Assembly: GCA_014804365.1 (NCBI GenBank)
Contig: JAAUZX010000010.1
Coordinates: forward strand, 1 to 33,182
Origin: Lachnospiraceae bacterium
Lineage (GTDB): Bacteria > Bacillota > Clostridia > Lachnospirales > Lachnospiraceae
Direction of reading: 5' to 3'
Length of the DNA: 33,182 bases
The position numbers and the translations under genes were made by a program. This document shows, piece by piece, positions 16,356 through 24,747 of the stretch. Numbering within the stretch: position 1 is the stretch's first letter; every line of letters starts with the position of its first letter. Below the pieces are notes generated by a model that had not been told where the DNA came from, made no database searches, and worked only from the letters and a program-made list of their open reading frames with translations.

Positions 16356-17729
16356 ATGTCTCTTGGATTTCGATTATCTGTCGTCATTTTTGTTTATATT
16401 CTCATGGGTTTGGGGATGTTCTGGCTGAGTGTGGGTATCGTGGGAAAGAAAGTAAGAATTAAGCCTTTCCTTATTTATGCGGTCTGTTTCGGTGCTGCAT
16501 ATCTTCTGAGCATGCTGGCCTCATTCTGGCTGTTTGGTGAGGAAACAGTTTTTAATGGGTGGTACAATGTGGTACATTCACTGATATGCTATACGATCGA
16601 GGCGGCAGCGCTGGGAGTGGTGATCCGGCAATGCTATGACATACCTTATGTGCAGGGACTGACGGCATCCATGCTCAGCCATTTTATTATCTATACGGCA
16701 GATGAGGTGGTGGGAGAGGCGGCGGCTACTTACAGTCCCCTTTTTGACAGAATGTACATCTACACATTTGTGACCATCATCATTCCGAAGCTATGGGCAT
16801 TTTTCATTGCTTTTCTGGCGGCGTATGTTTTGCGAAAGAGCGGATTCTACCGCTATTTTGCGGTCCTGTTCTCCGGAGGATTGAAAACTCTTCTGATCGT
16901 GTCTGCCAGTTATCTTCTGATGTTTGTATGGACGGCCATTGATTATTTCTATCCGAATGCCGAACCGAATGCATTGTATGCCGTTTTCTTTTTCTCCTTG
17001 ATTACGGTAGTCTTATTGTGGGTGCAGTTTATGGCGATGTACACTGCAGGACAGGAAAAGATACATGTACAGGAAGAGACCATTGCCCAGCAGCAGGCGC
17101 ATATGGAATTGTTAGAGGAGCTGCAGCAGGAGATTCGCGCTTTCCGGCACGATGTGACGAATCTTTTCTCAGGACTGACATTGCAGGCACAGGAAGGTGA
17201 TCTGCACGGTATACAGGAATTCATGAGAAAGACGAGCAGCTATTTTGATGAAAAGCTGGGTAATGAGATCAAGCAGATGGATTGTCTGAACAATATACGG
17301 ATTTATCCGATTCGCAGTCTGCTTACCACAAAGCTGGCGGCGATGCGCCAGAGGCATATGCAGGGAGTATTGGAGGTACTCTATCCGGTACGGGAGAGCC
17401 AGATGATGGAGACGGCGGATATGCTGCGCGGTCTGGGCATTTTGATTGATAATGCCATGGAAGCTGTTCCGGAAAAGGATGGACAGATCCGTCTTGTCAT
17501 GCTGCAGGAAGAGAGAGAACTTTATATAGCGGTTGCCAATAATTATGAAGCGGAACCTGACCTGAATGCATTGTCCGAGAAAGGGTATACCACGAAGGGA
17601 AGCGGTCACGGCACAGGACTGTCCAGCTATCGTAAGATCTTATCCCGCTATCCCGGTTTTGTTGCAAGGACATACTTAAAAGATGGATTTTTTGTACAGG
17701 AACTGCGGATGCCTATGCGTACGGCATGA
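16356..17729 (+). CDS. GHKL-type sensor histidine kinase
   Basis: This 457-residue membrane kinase has about six hydrophobic segments in the first 220 residues. A coiled-coil-like glutamine/glutamate-rich linker follows, then a GHKL output module. The phosphoacceptor motif is FRHDVTNLFSGL, the ATP-site asparagine is in GILIDNAMEAV, and the glycine loop is KGSGHGTGLSSY. This layout is like AgrC/NatK-type kinases that sense peptides or membrane signals. The start at 16356 is chosen because AAGGAG lies 8 bases upstream; an in-frame ATG at 16350 is too close to it. A LytTR regulator follows after about 57 bases. No AgrB or AgrD gene is present here. Confidence 0.9.
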   Translation: MSLGFRLSVVIFVYILMGLGMFWLSVGIVGKKVRIKPFLIYAVCFGAAYLLSMLASFWLFGEETVFNGWYNVVHSLICYTIEAAALGVVIRQCYDIPYVQGLTASMLSHFIIYTADEVVGEAAATYSPLFDRMYIYTFVTIIIPKLWAFFIAFLAAYVLRKSGFYRYFAVLFSGGLKTLLIVSASYLLMFVWTAIDYFYPNAEPNALYAVFFFSLITVVLLWVQFMAMYTAGQEKIHVQEETIAQQQAHMELLEELQQEIRAFRHDVTNLFSGLTLQAQEGDLHGIQEFMRKTSSYFDEKLGNEIKQMDCLNNIRIYPIRSLLTTKLAAMRQRHMQGVLEVLYPVRESQMMETADMLRGLGILIDNAMEAVPEKDGQIRLVMLQEERELYIAVANNYEAEPDLNALSEKGYTTKGSGHGTGLSSYRKILSRYPGFVARTYLKDGFFVQELRMPMRTA

Positions 17730-17786
17730 GAAGAAGGGGCAAAAAAGGGTTGTTGTGCATAATAATTAGGAGTGGAGAGAAAGATT

Positions 17787-18518
17787 ATGATCCCCGTGTA
17801 TATATGTGATGATGAGCAGGCCATCAGTGAACGTCTTAAGAAAATCATATCAGACCAGATCATGATTCTGGATGGCGACATGGGACCGGTGCGTGTGGCG
17901 GATGCCCCAGCAGAACTGCTTAAGTTGCAGAAGCAGGATACGGTACCGGCAATTTATTTTCTGGATATCGATTTTCCGGGGCAGATGAGCGGCCTTGCGC
18001 TGGCACAGGAACTGAGGAGATATGATCCCAGAGGATTTATTGTGTTTATCACGGCGCATGGCGATCTGGCTTTTGAGACATTCCGTCTGCGGTTGGAGGC
18101 TTTGGATTATATCGTAAAGAGCGATTACAACGAAATGTCCGTGCGGGTGCGAGACTGTCTGGTCAGTATTCAGGAGCGTCTGCGCGACGAACCTTCCGGG
18201 CAGGGCAGGTACTGTACGTTAAAATTATTTGATACGGTGCGGCATATTCCGGTGGAGGATATCTTATATTTTGAGGCATTGGGATACAAGCATACGCTGC
18301 GGCTGCATATGATAAATGAATTGTTGGAGTTTAACAGCAGTCTCGATCATTTCGGGGAGCAGCTGGGAGAAGGATTCTGGCGGTGTCATAGAGGATTTCT
18401 GGTGAATCGTGATCATGTCCGGATGGTGCATATGAAAGAACAGATCGTAGAGCTGGATACGGGGGATCAGTGTCCCTTGTCTCGCAAGGCGAAGGTAGAA
18501 TATAGAGAAAAAATGTAA
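17787..18518 (+). CDS. LytTR-family response regulator
   Basis: This 243-residue protein has an N-terminal receiver (ICDDEQ acidic pocket, phosphoacceptor aspartate in YFLDIDFPGQMSG, switch threonine in FITAHGD, lysine in YIVKSDY). A C-terminal LytTR DNA-binding domain begins near TLKLFDTVRHIPVEDILYFEALG and includes FWRCHRGFLVNRDHV. The ATG at 17787 has GGAG 9 bases upstream, better than the in-frame GTG at 17772. It pairs with the GHKL kinase just before it. LytTR regulators typically bind tandem 9-11 bp imperfect repeats; targets in this window are not evident. Confidence 0.93.
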   Translation: MIPVYICDDEQAISERLKKIISDQIMILDGDMGPVRVADAPAELLKLQKQDTVPAIYFLDIDFPGQMSGLALAQELRRYDPRGFIVFITAHGDLAFETFRLRLEALDYIVKSDYNEMSVRVRDCLVSIQERLRDEPSGQGRYCTLKLFDTVRHIPVEDILYFEALGYKHTLRLHMINELLEFNSSLDHFGEQLGEGFWRCHRGFLVNRDHVRMVHMKEQIVELDTGDQCPLSRKAKVEYREKM

Positions 18519-18641
18519 GAGCTGATTTTAAATATGGGTGCTGAATATCAGCAGGGTTTTGGACTAAAAGTCCAATGAAAAAGTAATTGGTTTGTAATAT
18601 CCTTTTAGTAGAATCAGCTGTTGTCAACAGGAGGCATTCCC

Positions 18642-18959
18642 ATGTACCAGACAATCGATCAGGAAAAAACCGGTATTAAGTTAAAGACTATGTTAAAGGT
18701 AGCGGGGTATGATGTGAGATTTATTCAGGAGTACCTCCATTTGGCCTGCCCACAACCGATTTACAGGTGGTTTAAAGGAAAGGTGCTGCCGTCTGTAGAG
18801 AATTTATGTGCTATTAGTAAATTATTGGGCGTGCATATGGAGGAACTGTTAGTATTGCATGGGCAGCCTGCTGATGACAGGGACAATGAAACGGCAAGTG
18901 ATACGACGAGAGTGACAAGGGTACTTTCTTATGTAAGGTATCTTCAGGAAATTGCTTAG
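18642..18959 (+). CDS. Small XRE-like helix-turn-helix protein
   Basis: This 105-residue protein has a Cro/CI-like domain at about residues 12-75: IQEYLHLACPQPIYRWFKGKVLPSVENLCAISKLLGVHMEELL. A short polar tail follows. AGGAGG precedes the ATG by 7 bases; the upstream in-frame TTG is not favoured. It ends 26 bases before a PIN/NYN-like nuclease gene and is probably co-transcribed with it. As a small DNA-binding protein next to a putative ribonuclease it could be its repressor or antitoxin, but stand-alone HTH proteins of this size are also common in Lachnospiraceae. Confidence 0.8.
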   Translation: MYQTIDQEKTGIKLKTMLKVAGYDVRFIQEYLHLACPQPIYRWFKGKVLPSVENLCAISKLLGVHMEELLVLHGQPADDRDNETASDTTRVTRVLSYVRYLQEIA

Positions 18960-18985
18960 AAGTCATCTGCGAAGGAGAGTTTTCT

Positions 18986-19642
18986 ATGTTGTTTCTAATT
19001 GATTATGAAAATGTAGGAAACGCGGGAATGAAAGGTTGCAATTGTTTAAACACACAGGATCATGTGATAGTTTTTTACAGCGAAGCCAAAAAACATATGG
19101 AGCAGAGAGCTCTGGAGGCGGTTTCTGGTTCCGGGTGTACATTTGAAATATGTAAGCTTTGTAAAACTGGCAAAAATGCTTTGGATTTTTATATGGCCAC
19201 CAGACTGGGCGAATTATTTGGGGAAGGATATGAAGGTATTGCTGTTATTGTCAGTAATGACGGTGGATTTCAGGCAGTTCGTGATTATTGGGAGAAAAGG
19301 GCAGCCCATAAAAGGAAGATCATCTTATCCAATTGTGTTGAAGACGGTATTGTAAGCGGAAATGAAAATAATGAGCGTACGAGAGAGTTGCGGCGACTGC
19401 GTGAAAAACTTGCGATTGGCGAATATTATTCTGCATATACAGAAAGAATGAGGATCAAAACAGTTTTGCAAAAGATCTTTGAAGGTACACAGTATGAGAG
19501 TAAGATAGGAGAAATTCAAGGCATGCTTGACGGAAAAGAAAAGAACTCAAAGATAATTTATCTTGACAGCCTGCATTTGTTTGGAAGAAAAGGGGGATTG
19601 GAGGTTTATAATAAAATTAAAGCATGTAATGAACTACTATAA
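18986..19642 (+). CDS. PIN/NYN-like putative ribonuclease
   Basis: The first 100 or so residues of this 218-residue protein have a PIN-like fold pattern: D6 in FLIDYENVG, D67 in NALDFYMATRLGELFG, D92 in VIVSNDGGF and D100 in AVRDYW. These are the four acidic positions expected to bind metal ions in NYN/PIN ribonucleases. The C-terminal half (about 120-218) is helical and unassigned. AAGGAG precedes the ATG by 9 bases. It follows a small XRE gene and runs into a truncated HicB antitoxin gene, a neighbourhood typical of toxin-antitoxin or RNA-processing modules. RNA cleavage is inferred from the family; the target is unknown. Confidence 0.75.
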   Translation: MLFLIDYENVGNAGMKGCNCLNTQDHVIVFYSEAKKHMEQRALEAVSGSGCTFEICKLCKTGKNALDFYMATRLGELFGEGYEGIAVIVSNDGGFQAVRDYWEKRAAHKRKIILSNCVEDGIVSGNENNERTRELRRLREKLAIGEYYSAYTERMRIKTVLQKIFEGTQYESKIGEIQGMLDGKEKNSKIIYLDSLHLFGRKGGLEVYNKIKACNELL

Positions 19643-19911
19643 GTCCAGGGTGCATTACTTGTGGTGAAACAATAGGATCTGCGGTAACAAATGCGCTGGA
19701 TGCAAAGAAGGCATGGATTGAAGCAGCGCTTGAAGAAGGTATTGATATTCATGAGCCCGATAATTTAGAAGACTATTCCGGACAGTTTAAATTAAGAATA
19801 CCTCGTAGCTTGCACCGATTATTGGCGGAGCATTCCAAAAGGGAGGGTATCAGTATGAACCAGTATTGCGTGTATCTTCTTTCCAGAAATGATGCTGTAT
19901 ATTCAAAATGA
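19639..19911 (+). pseudogene. 5'-truncated HicB-type antitoxin
   Basis: From 19639 a frame without an initiation codon encodes SPGCITCGETIGSAV, a classic HicB core strand-helix. It continues through ALDAKKAWIEAALEEGIDI to a C-terminal ribbon-helix-helix segment (FKLRIPRSLHRLLAEHSKREG, then a 17-residue end). HicB proteins block the HicA mRNA interferase. The N-terminal strand that normally starts the protein is missing and the frame begins at the stop codon of the nuclease gene. No hicA is visible. It is most likely a remnant cut by a rearrangement. Confidence 0.8.
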
Positions 19912-19946
19912 GGATTACGATAAAATGCTGAAAATAAGATTCAGAC

Positions 19947-19993
19947 TTTCTTAAGAGTATTTAGAGCTTTCTTAAAGACAGATTTGGTAAAAT
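19947..19993 (+). promoter_or_regulatory. Direct repeats and -10 upstream of the lipoprotein gene
   Basis: TTTCTTAA occurs at 19947-19954 and 19968-19975, a period of 21 bases. A possible -10 (TAAAAT, 19988-19993) follows, but there is no good -35. Two same-face direct repeats before a lone -10 are typical of promoters activated by OmpR-family regulators. The regulator is not known. Confidence 0.45.
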
Positions 19994-20060
19994 TGATTTC
20001 AATCGGCAGAAGTAAAGTAGGAATAGCTGATTAGAGTCTTGTAAGAGAGAGGAGAACAAA

Positions 20061-20639
20061 ATGAAAAAAAGAGTAAGAAAGCTGATTCTATTGATGGGAA
20101 TGTTATGTGCGATGAGCCTTGCGGTATGTGCCTGCGGAGACACAAAAGGAGAGTCGGCGGATGTAGCTGATCTGGAAGCGCAGTCACAGGATGAGGATGA
20201 ATCTGTTCCGGAGGAAACAGAGACTGATGGGGAAAATCCAGCTGAAGAAACGAAAAGCAGTAAAGATAAGACCGGCGCAGATGAGGAAAGCGTATCCGGC
20301 ACATGGATAGACAGTACTCCTAATCTGGAAGGAGATATAAAAGATATCCAGACTGGGCAGTTTACGGTTATAGAGGCTATTACAGGAAAATCAGATAATG
20401 GAGGGGAGATCATTGCACTTCCCAGCGATGGAGATGATTCAGAATTTAACAAGGTTATTGTTACATATGATGAAAATACTCTGTTTGCAGTAAAAACGAT
20501 TTACGATGGCGGAGCAAGGTCAGAGATGACGGAAGCGACATCTTCGTCTTTGGCTGCAGATCAGCTGGTAGAAGTGTGGGGAGATCCACAGGGCAGCGAA
20601 TTGAAAGCAGCCCAGATCTGTATTGTGAAGGTGTTATAA
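20061..20639 (+). CDS. Putative lipoprotein
   Basis: This 192-residue protein starts with a basic KKRVRK, a hydrophobic stretch, and VCACG. The second cysteine (about residue 25) fits a lipobox, so the protein is probably lipid-anchored outside the cell. A long acidic, disordered stretch follows (about 30-80, rich in E, D, S, T). A compact C-terminal domain of about 100 residues starts near GTWIDSTPNLEGDIKDI. I recognise no family for that domain. GGAG precedes the ATG by 6 bases. The gene stands alone between an OmpR-type promoter and a strong terminator. Confidence 0.75.
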   Translation: MKKRVRKLILLMGMLCAMSLAVCACGDTKGESADVADLEAQSQDEDESVPEETETDGENPAEETKSSKDKTGADEESVSGTWIDSTPNLEGDIKDIQTGQFTVIEAITGKSDNGGEIIALPSDGDDSEFNKVIVTYDENTLFAVKTIYDGGARSEMTEATSSSLAADQLVEVWGDPQGSELKAAQICIVKVL

Positions 20640-20672
20640 AGGTTCGGTAAGGGCAATAGTGCGGAAAATGAA

Positions 20673-20723
20673 TACCCTCTTTTGATAAGGGCAAAAGTCT
20701 TTATCAGAAGAGGGTTTTCTTTT
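20673..20723 (+). terminator. Intrinsic terminator after the lipoprotein gene
   Basis: ACCCTCTTTTGATAA (20673-20687) pairs with TTTATCAGAAGAGGGT ending at 20715, followed by TTTTCTTTT. The stem of about 14 base pairs with a T-rich tail is a strong Rho-independent terminator. Confidence 0.88.
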
Positions 20724-20863
20724 GATAGATTTGCTTCTTTTTTTTATGAGTATATTTTAATATGAAAATGTAAAAGCAACATAAAGTTGCGCAATTGCTA
20801 CGGCGGAATGATAGACATTCTTTGCGTCTTTGCTATGATAAACAGTAGTTGGAGGGAGAGCAT

Positions 20864-21643
20864 ATGACATTTGGAGAAAAGTTATATAGGTTAAGAAAAG
20901 CACATGGGTTTTCACAGGAAGCATTGGCGGAAAAGTTAAATACCAGCAGACAGGCAGTAAGCAAATGGGAAAACAATAATGGGTATCCCGAAACGGAAAA
21001 AATTATTTTAATCAGCAAAATATTTCAGGTAAAACTAGATGATTTGCTTATTGATGATAGGGAGATTGTTTCTGAGAAAGAGAAATATTTGCCGGAAGAG
21101 CCCCAGGGATTTTATGTGAGCAGAGAGACCGCTAATGGTTTTCTGCTCTATTATAAAAGAAAATTTCTATTGCTGGCCGTGGCGTGTGGAATCACATTAG
21201 GTTGTAATTCAGTATCTTATACTTCTACAGAATATTATTTTTTTGCTTCCAATGTTGCACCGGTACTTACGACTGTATCGATTATGCTGCTGCTTGCTAT
21301 TGTTATTTATATTGCCTTGAAACAAAATCCTTATCGTGTACTTAGAAAAAAAGAACTTGTCTTTGCAGAAGAAGTACAAAAAGAAATACAGGATGAATTT
21401 TTAAAGATGAAGAAAATGCTGGTTGGTGGTATTGCTCTTGGGCTTGTGATGTTAGGAATAAGTAATAGCGGCTGTGGACTTTCGGTGTTTGAGAATATGA
21501 ATTATATGGATATTATCTTTTACATTGTATTCTCTATGGTTCTGACAGGTATCAGTAGCTTTATTACTTTTTTCTGTATAGGTGTCTACTGGTCTTATTC
21601 CATATTGCTCCGAAATAAGTGCGAAGAAAGGTTCGAAAGGTAA
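20864..21643 (+). CDS. Membrane-anchored XRE regulator
   Basis: This 259-residue protein has a Cro/CI domain at residues 2-62 (FSQEALAEKLNTSRQAVSKWENNNGYPE) and a hydrophobic C-terminal half with about four transmembrane segments (near 105-125, 135-155, 190-210, 220-250). Such one-component regulators can respond to membrane signals. The ATG at 20864 follows GGAGG by 9 bases; the in-frame TTG at 20849 is not favoured. TAGACA (20812-20817) and TATGAT (20834-20839), spaced 16, make a plausible promoter. It is followed after 6 bases by an ABC ATPase and then a permease, so it probably regulates that transporter in place of a two-component system. Confidence 0.85.
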   Translation: MTFGEKLYRLRKAHGFSQEALAEKLNTSRQAVSKWENNNGYPETEKIILISKIFQVKLDDLLIDDREIVSEKEKYLPEEPQGFYVSRETANGFLLYYKRKFLLLAVACGITLGCNSVSYTSTEYYFFASNVAPVLTTVSIMLLLAIVIYIALKQNPYRVLRKKELVFAEEVQKEIQDEFLKMKKMLVGGIALGLVMLGISNSGCGLSVFENMNYMDIIFYIVFSMVLTGISSFITFFCIGVYWSYSILLRNKCEERFER

Positions 21644-21649
21644 TGCGCT

Positions 21650-22459
21650 ATGACAGAACATCATTATATCGAGGTTAAAAATCTTGTAAAAGATTATGAA
21701 ACAGGGAACATGACAGTAAATGCTGTCGATCATGTGAATTTCTTTGTAGATAAAGGTGAATTTATCGGAATTATGGGTGCTTCCGGTTCCGGAAAAACAA
21801 CAATATTGAATATTCTTTCTACCATAGATAAGATGTCGGATGGGCAGATTTTTTATGACGGGGCTGATATTTCGAGGATGAATGAAGATGAATTAGCTGA
21901 TTTCCGACAGAAAAACCTCGGATTTGTTTTTCAGGACTACAATCTTTTAGATATATTAAACATAAAAGAAAACATAATGCTTCCTATGGTTCTTTACAGG
22001 AATAAAACGAGCGGATGCCTGAAAAGCCAACAAGTTTGTTTAAAAGAGGAAATAGATGGCAGAGTAAAAAGTATTTCGGAAACCTTACATATCTGCGATA
22101 TTTTAAGCAAATTCCCATATGAAGTGTCTGGCGGGCAAAAACAACGGGCGGCCTGCGCAAGAGCACTTGTCAATAATCCCAAATTGATTCTTGCAGACGA
22201 ACCGACAGGAGCCTTAGACTCAAAGTCATCTGCGATGCTGCTTCAGACTTTTCAGATCATGAAAATGAATTTAGGCGCAACGATTCTAATGGTAACGCAT
22301 GATGTATTTTCAGCCTGTTATTGTGACAGAATCTTATTTTTGAGTGACGGTAAAATATGTTCCGAATTAGAGCGTGGAAATATGAGTAAAAGAGAATATC
22401 TGAACAGTATTCTTGATATACAGTCCCAAATTGGAGATGGAAGTTATTGTGAAGAATAA
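21650..22459 (+). CDS. BceA-like ABC transporter ATP-binding protein
   Basis: This 269-residue ATPase has Walker A GASGSGKTT, Q-loop VFQDYNLLDILNIKEN, signature VSGGQKQRAACARAL, Walker B LILADEPTGALD and the switch histidine in VTHDV. An insertion of about 20 residues follows LPMVLYR, making it longer than typical LolD-type ATPases. With the large FtsX permease downstream it forms a BceAB-type peptide-antibiotic resistance or sensing transporter. The ribosome site is weak (AAAGG), consistent with translational coupling to the XRE gene 6 bases upstream. Confidence 0.93.
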   Translation: MTEHHYIEVKNLVKDYETGNMTVNAVDHVNFFVDKGEFIGIMGASGSGKTTILNILSTIDKMSDGQIFYDGADISRMNEDELADFRQKNLGFVFQDYNLLDILNIKENIMLPMVLYRNKTSGCLKSQQVCLKEEIDGRVKSISETLHICDILSKFPYEVSGGQKQRAACARALVNNPKLILADEPTGALDSKSSAMLLQTFQIMKMNLGATILMVTHDVFSACYCDRILFLSDGKICSELERGNMSKREYLNSILDIQSQIGDGSYCEE

Positions 22460-22538
22460 ATTTTTAAAAGACGAGATTGTCTGTCGAATATTGTGGTTCA
22501 GCTCAAATTTGTGAACTTAGCAAGAAGGGAGAGTTACC

Positions 22539-24605
22539 ATGCTGAATAAGATTGCCTTACGAAGTGCCTGCAAATTATGGAAAGAATATCTGAATTATTT
22601 TCTGACCTTGTGTATGATAACGGCGTTGATGTTCGCATTTCATTCCTTGCTTTTTTCCAAAGACATTTATGAAATGACTCATTACGGAAATAATGGAGAA
22701 TTATCTACGGCAGGAACCATGCTGATCACTTTTATGTCGGTTTCCATTGCAGTAATCCTTATCATTGTAGCCTGGCTGATCAATTATATGACACGTTTTA
22801 TTTTGGAAAAAAGGAGCCGGGAATTTGCTGTTTATCTCTTGTCGGGGATGAAGAAGAAACAGATAGCAGCTCTTTATATGAAAGAAAATTTTTATCTTGG
22901 AACGTGCGCCTTTTTTGTCGGGATGCTTTTGGGCAGCGGATTGCAACGGGCGTTGCTCTTTATTTTCTATAAAAGTATTGGAAAAAATTATAATTTTGCA
23001 AAGCAAAGTCAGCAAACGGGTATATACGTTTTCTTATTGACAATGATCATGTATGGAGCGTGTTTTTTTGTTGCCCTTTTTCGGAATAAGAAACAATTTT
23101 CCCGGTTGGAAATTATTGGGCTGATCAATATGGATAAGCAGAATGAAACGGTGAATGAAAAAAGGAATACCATGTGGAAATGGCTATTCTTTCTGTCTGT
23201 TGGAAATATATTGTTACTATATTTTCTTATTTTTACCGGCAGAGTAACAAAGATAACCATGATATCGGAAATGATTGCTCTTTCCCTCACATTTTACTTT
23301 TTCTTCTTGGGACTTTCTGCTTTTCTGATGAAATATACAGCAAACAATTATAGTTTGATTTACAAAAGGGAATATTTGTTTTTAATGAGGCAGTTTTCCT
23401 CAAAAATGCGAAATACATGTTTTGTGCTTGGGACATTGAGCCTTTTATTTATGTTTGCTTTGGTAGGAAGTTCATTTGCATTTATGTTGAGTGATTATCA
23501 GAACAAGCAATTAGATGTGGAATATCCTTTTGATGTTATTATCATTAGTGATGACACTGAGAATGATTTTTCCAAAGAAGAAGCATTGATCAATGACAGC
23601 ACAACGATACAGAGGCTGCAGAAATACTCAGTTTATCAAAATGGAACAAGTGATGTGGGTGATTTTTTATATAAGAATTTAAGGATATTCTCTGACAGGG
23701 ATAGCGACCCTGTTATGGCAGAGGGAAAGCGGGCTGTTGCTTATTATGATTATGATGTGTATATGGGGATCAGCGATTATAATAATTTGCGGGAAATGCT
23801 TGGTTTAGCGCCTTTTACTTTGCAGAATAATCAATATTTACTCCATGTACCAAACCGGGTATATCAGGAAATTAAAGATAGGGGTAGGGAGTTAGAAAAC
23901 AGTTTGAACATAGGGCTTGATTTTGCCGGATTTAGAACAGAGGGCTTTGCACAAAACGGACATAACGGGGCTGACTATTTACTGGTTGTGCCGGATCATA
24001 AACTTGCGGAAATGGAAAAATATTTTACACTTATGGCAGCTATGACGAAGGGAAATGTGCCGGAATATTTATCGGAATCGTTGTATAAGTTGGCAAGAAA
24101 AACAAGAGGATATGATGAATTGGCTGATTATATTAAAATCGGGAGTGAAGAACTTTTTTTAATGCCGGCTACGATACAGGTCAAAAGCAGGGAGGTGCTA
24201 GAATTAAGGTTTTTAATGAGTACCCTGTCATTTCCGCTATTTTATATCGGACTGGTATTTTTGTGTGTATCTTTAACTGTCCTTTCGGTTCAGCAGATAA
24301 GTGACTCCAATAAATACAAATTCCGGTATCAGATTCTGAACAAACTTGGATTGGGGAAGAAAAAGATCAGAGTGGTGGTGGCCAAGCAGCTTTTCTTCTA
24401 TTACATGTGCCCTGTGATACTTTCGGTTATCATCAGTGCGGTATTTATATTATATATAGGACGGCAATTTGTTATTTACACAGGAATACGCACGGAGGGA
24501 TTTTTATATTTTGGGATTTCATTAAGTGGATTTCTTGGGATATATGTTGTATATTTTATGCTGACGTATTTTCAGTTTGATAAAAATATTGGACTAAATA
24601 AATAG
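22539..24605 (+). CDS. BceB-like ABC transporter permease
   Basis: This 688-residue membrane protein has the BceB layout. Segments at about 18-36 and 62-85 start the first FtsX module, with the cytoplasmic motif LEKRSREFAVYLLSGMKKKQI. Further segments lie to about 330. A large extracellular domain of about 220 residues (340-560) could bind peptide antibiotics, and three C-terminal segments carry the second FtsX-like module (YKFRYQILNKLGLGKKKI). GGGAG precedes the ATG by 8 bases. BceAB transporters remove peptide antibiotics such as bacitracin from lipid II-cycle targets. Unlike canonical systems no BceRS pair is adjacent, the upstream XRE membrane protein being the obvious regulator. Confidence 0.88.
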   Translation: MLNKIALRSACKLWKEYLNYFLTLCMITALMFAFHSLLFSKDIYEMTHYGNNGELSTAGTMLITFMSVSIAVILIIVAWLINYMTRFILEKRSREFAVYLLSGMKKKQIAALYMKENFYLGTCAFFVGMLLGSGLQRALLFIFYKSIGKNYNFAKQSQQTGIYVFLLTMIMYGACFFVALFRNKKQFSRLEIIGLINMDKQNETVNEKRNTMWKWLFFLSVGNILLLYFLIFTGRVTKITMISEMIALSLTFYFFFLGLSAFLMKYTANNYSLIYKREYLFLMRQFSSKMRNTCFVLGTLSLLFMFALVGSSFAFMLSDYQNKQLDVEYPFDVIIISDDTENDFSKEEALINDSTTIQRLQKYSVYQNGTSDVGDFLYKNLRIFSDRDSDPVMAEGKRAVAYYDYDVYMGISDYNNLREMLGLAPFTLQNNQYLLHVPNRVYQEIKDRGRELENSLNIGLDFAGFRTEGFAQNGHNGADYLLVVPDHKLAEMEKYFTLMAAMTKGNVPEYLSESLYKLARKTRGYDELADYIKIGSEELFLMPATIQVKSREVLELRFLMSTLSFPLFYIGLVFLCVSLTVLSVQQISDSNKYKFRYQILNKLGLGKKKIRVVVAKQLFFYYMCPVILSVIISAVFILYIGRQFVIYTGIRTEGFLYFGISLSGFLGIYVVYFMLTYFQFDKNIGLNK

Positions 24606-24690
24606 ATTGCCCACACTTGCATAGCAAATACCTTTACAAATATTATCAAATAAGGCATGCCATAGATAACTTAAAGAAAGAAGTGATATG

Positions 24691-24747
24691 ATGGCGCAAA
24701 TGGAGACAACTGGCGGCACTGTACATGAGGTTGATTTGGATGAGTAA
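24691..24747 (+). CDS. Possible 18-codon leader overlapping the primase-helicase start
   Basis: A short frame (ATGs at 24688 and 24691) encodes a peptide ending TVHEVDLDE, whose TAA (24745-24747) lies inside the start region of the next gene (ATG 24740). It could couple translation to the large downstream gene. It could equally be a frameshifted remnant of a longer N-terminus. Its own ribosome site is poor. Confidence 0.25.
   Translation: MAQMETTGGTVHEVDLDE

Noticed and set aside
18540..18575. Terminator after the LytTR gene
   Set aside because: Two small hairpins exist (GCTG-N5-CAGC and TTGGAC-N5-GTCCAA) but no T-run follows, so termination is not supported.
16242..18641. Agr-type autoinducing peptide system
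   Set aside because: A GHKL kinase and LytTR regulator are present, but no AgrB protease or AgrD-like peptide frame was found around them.
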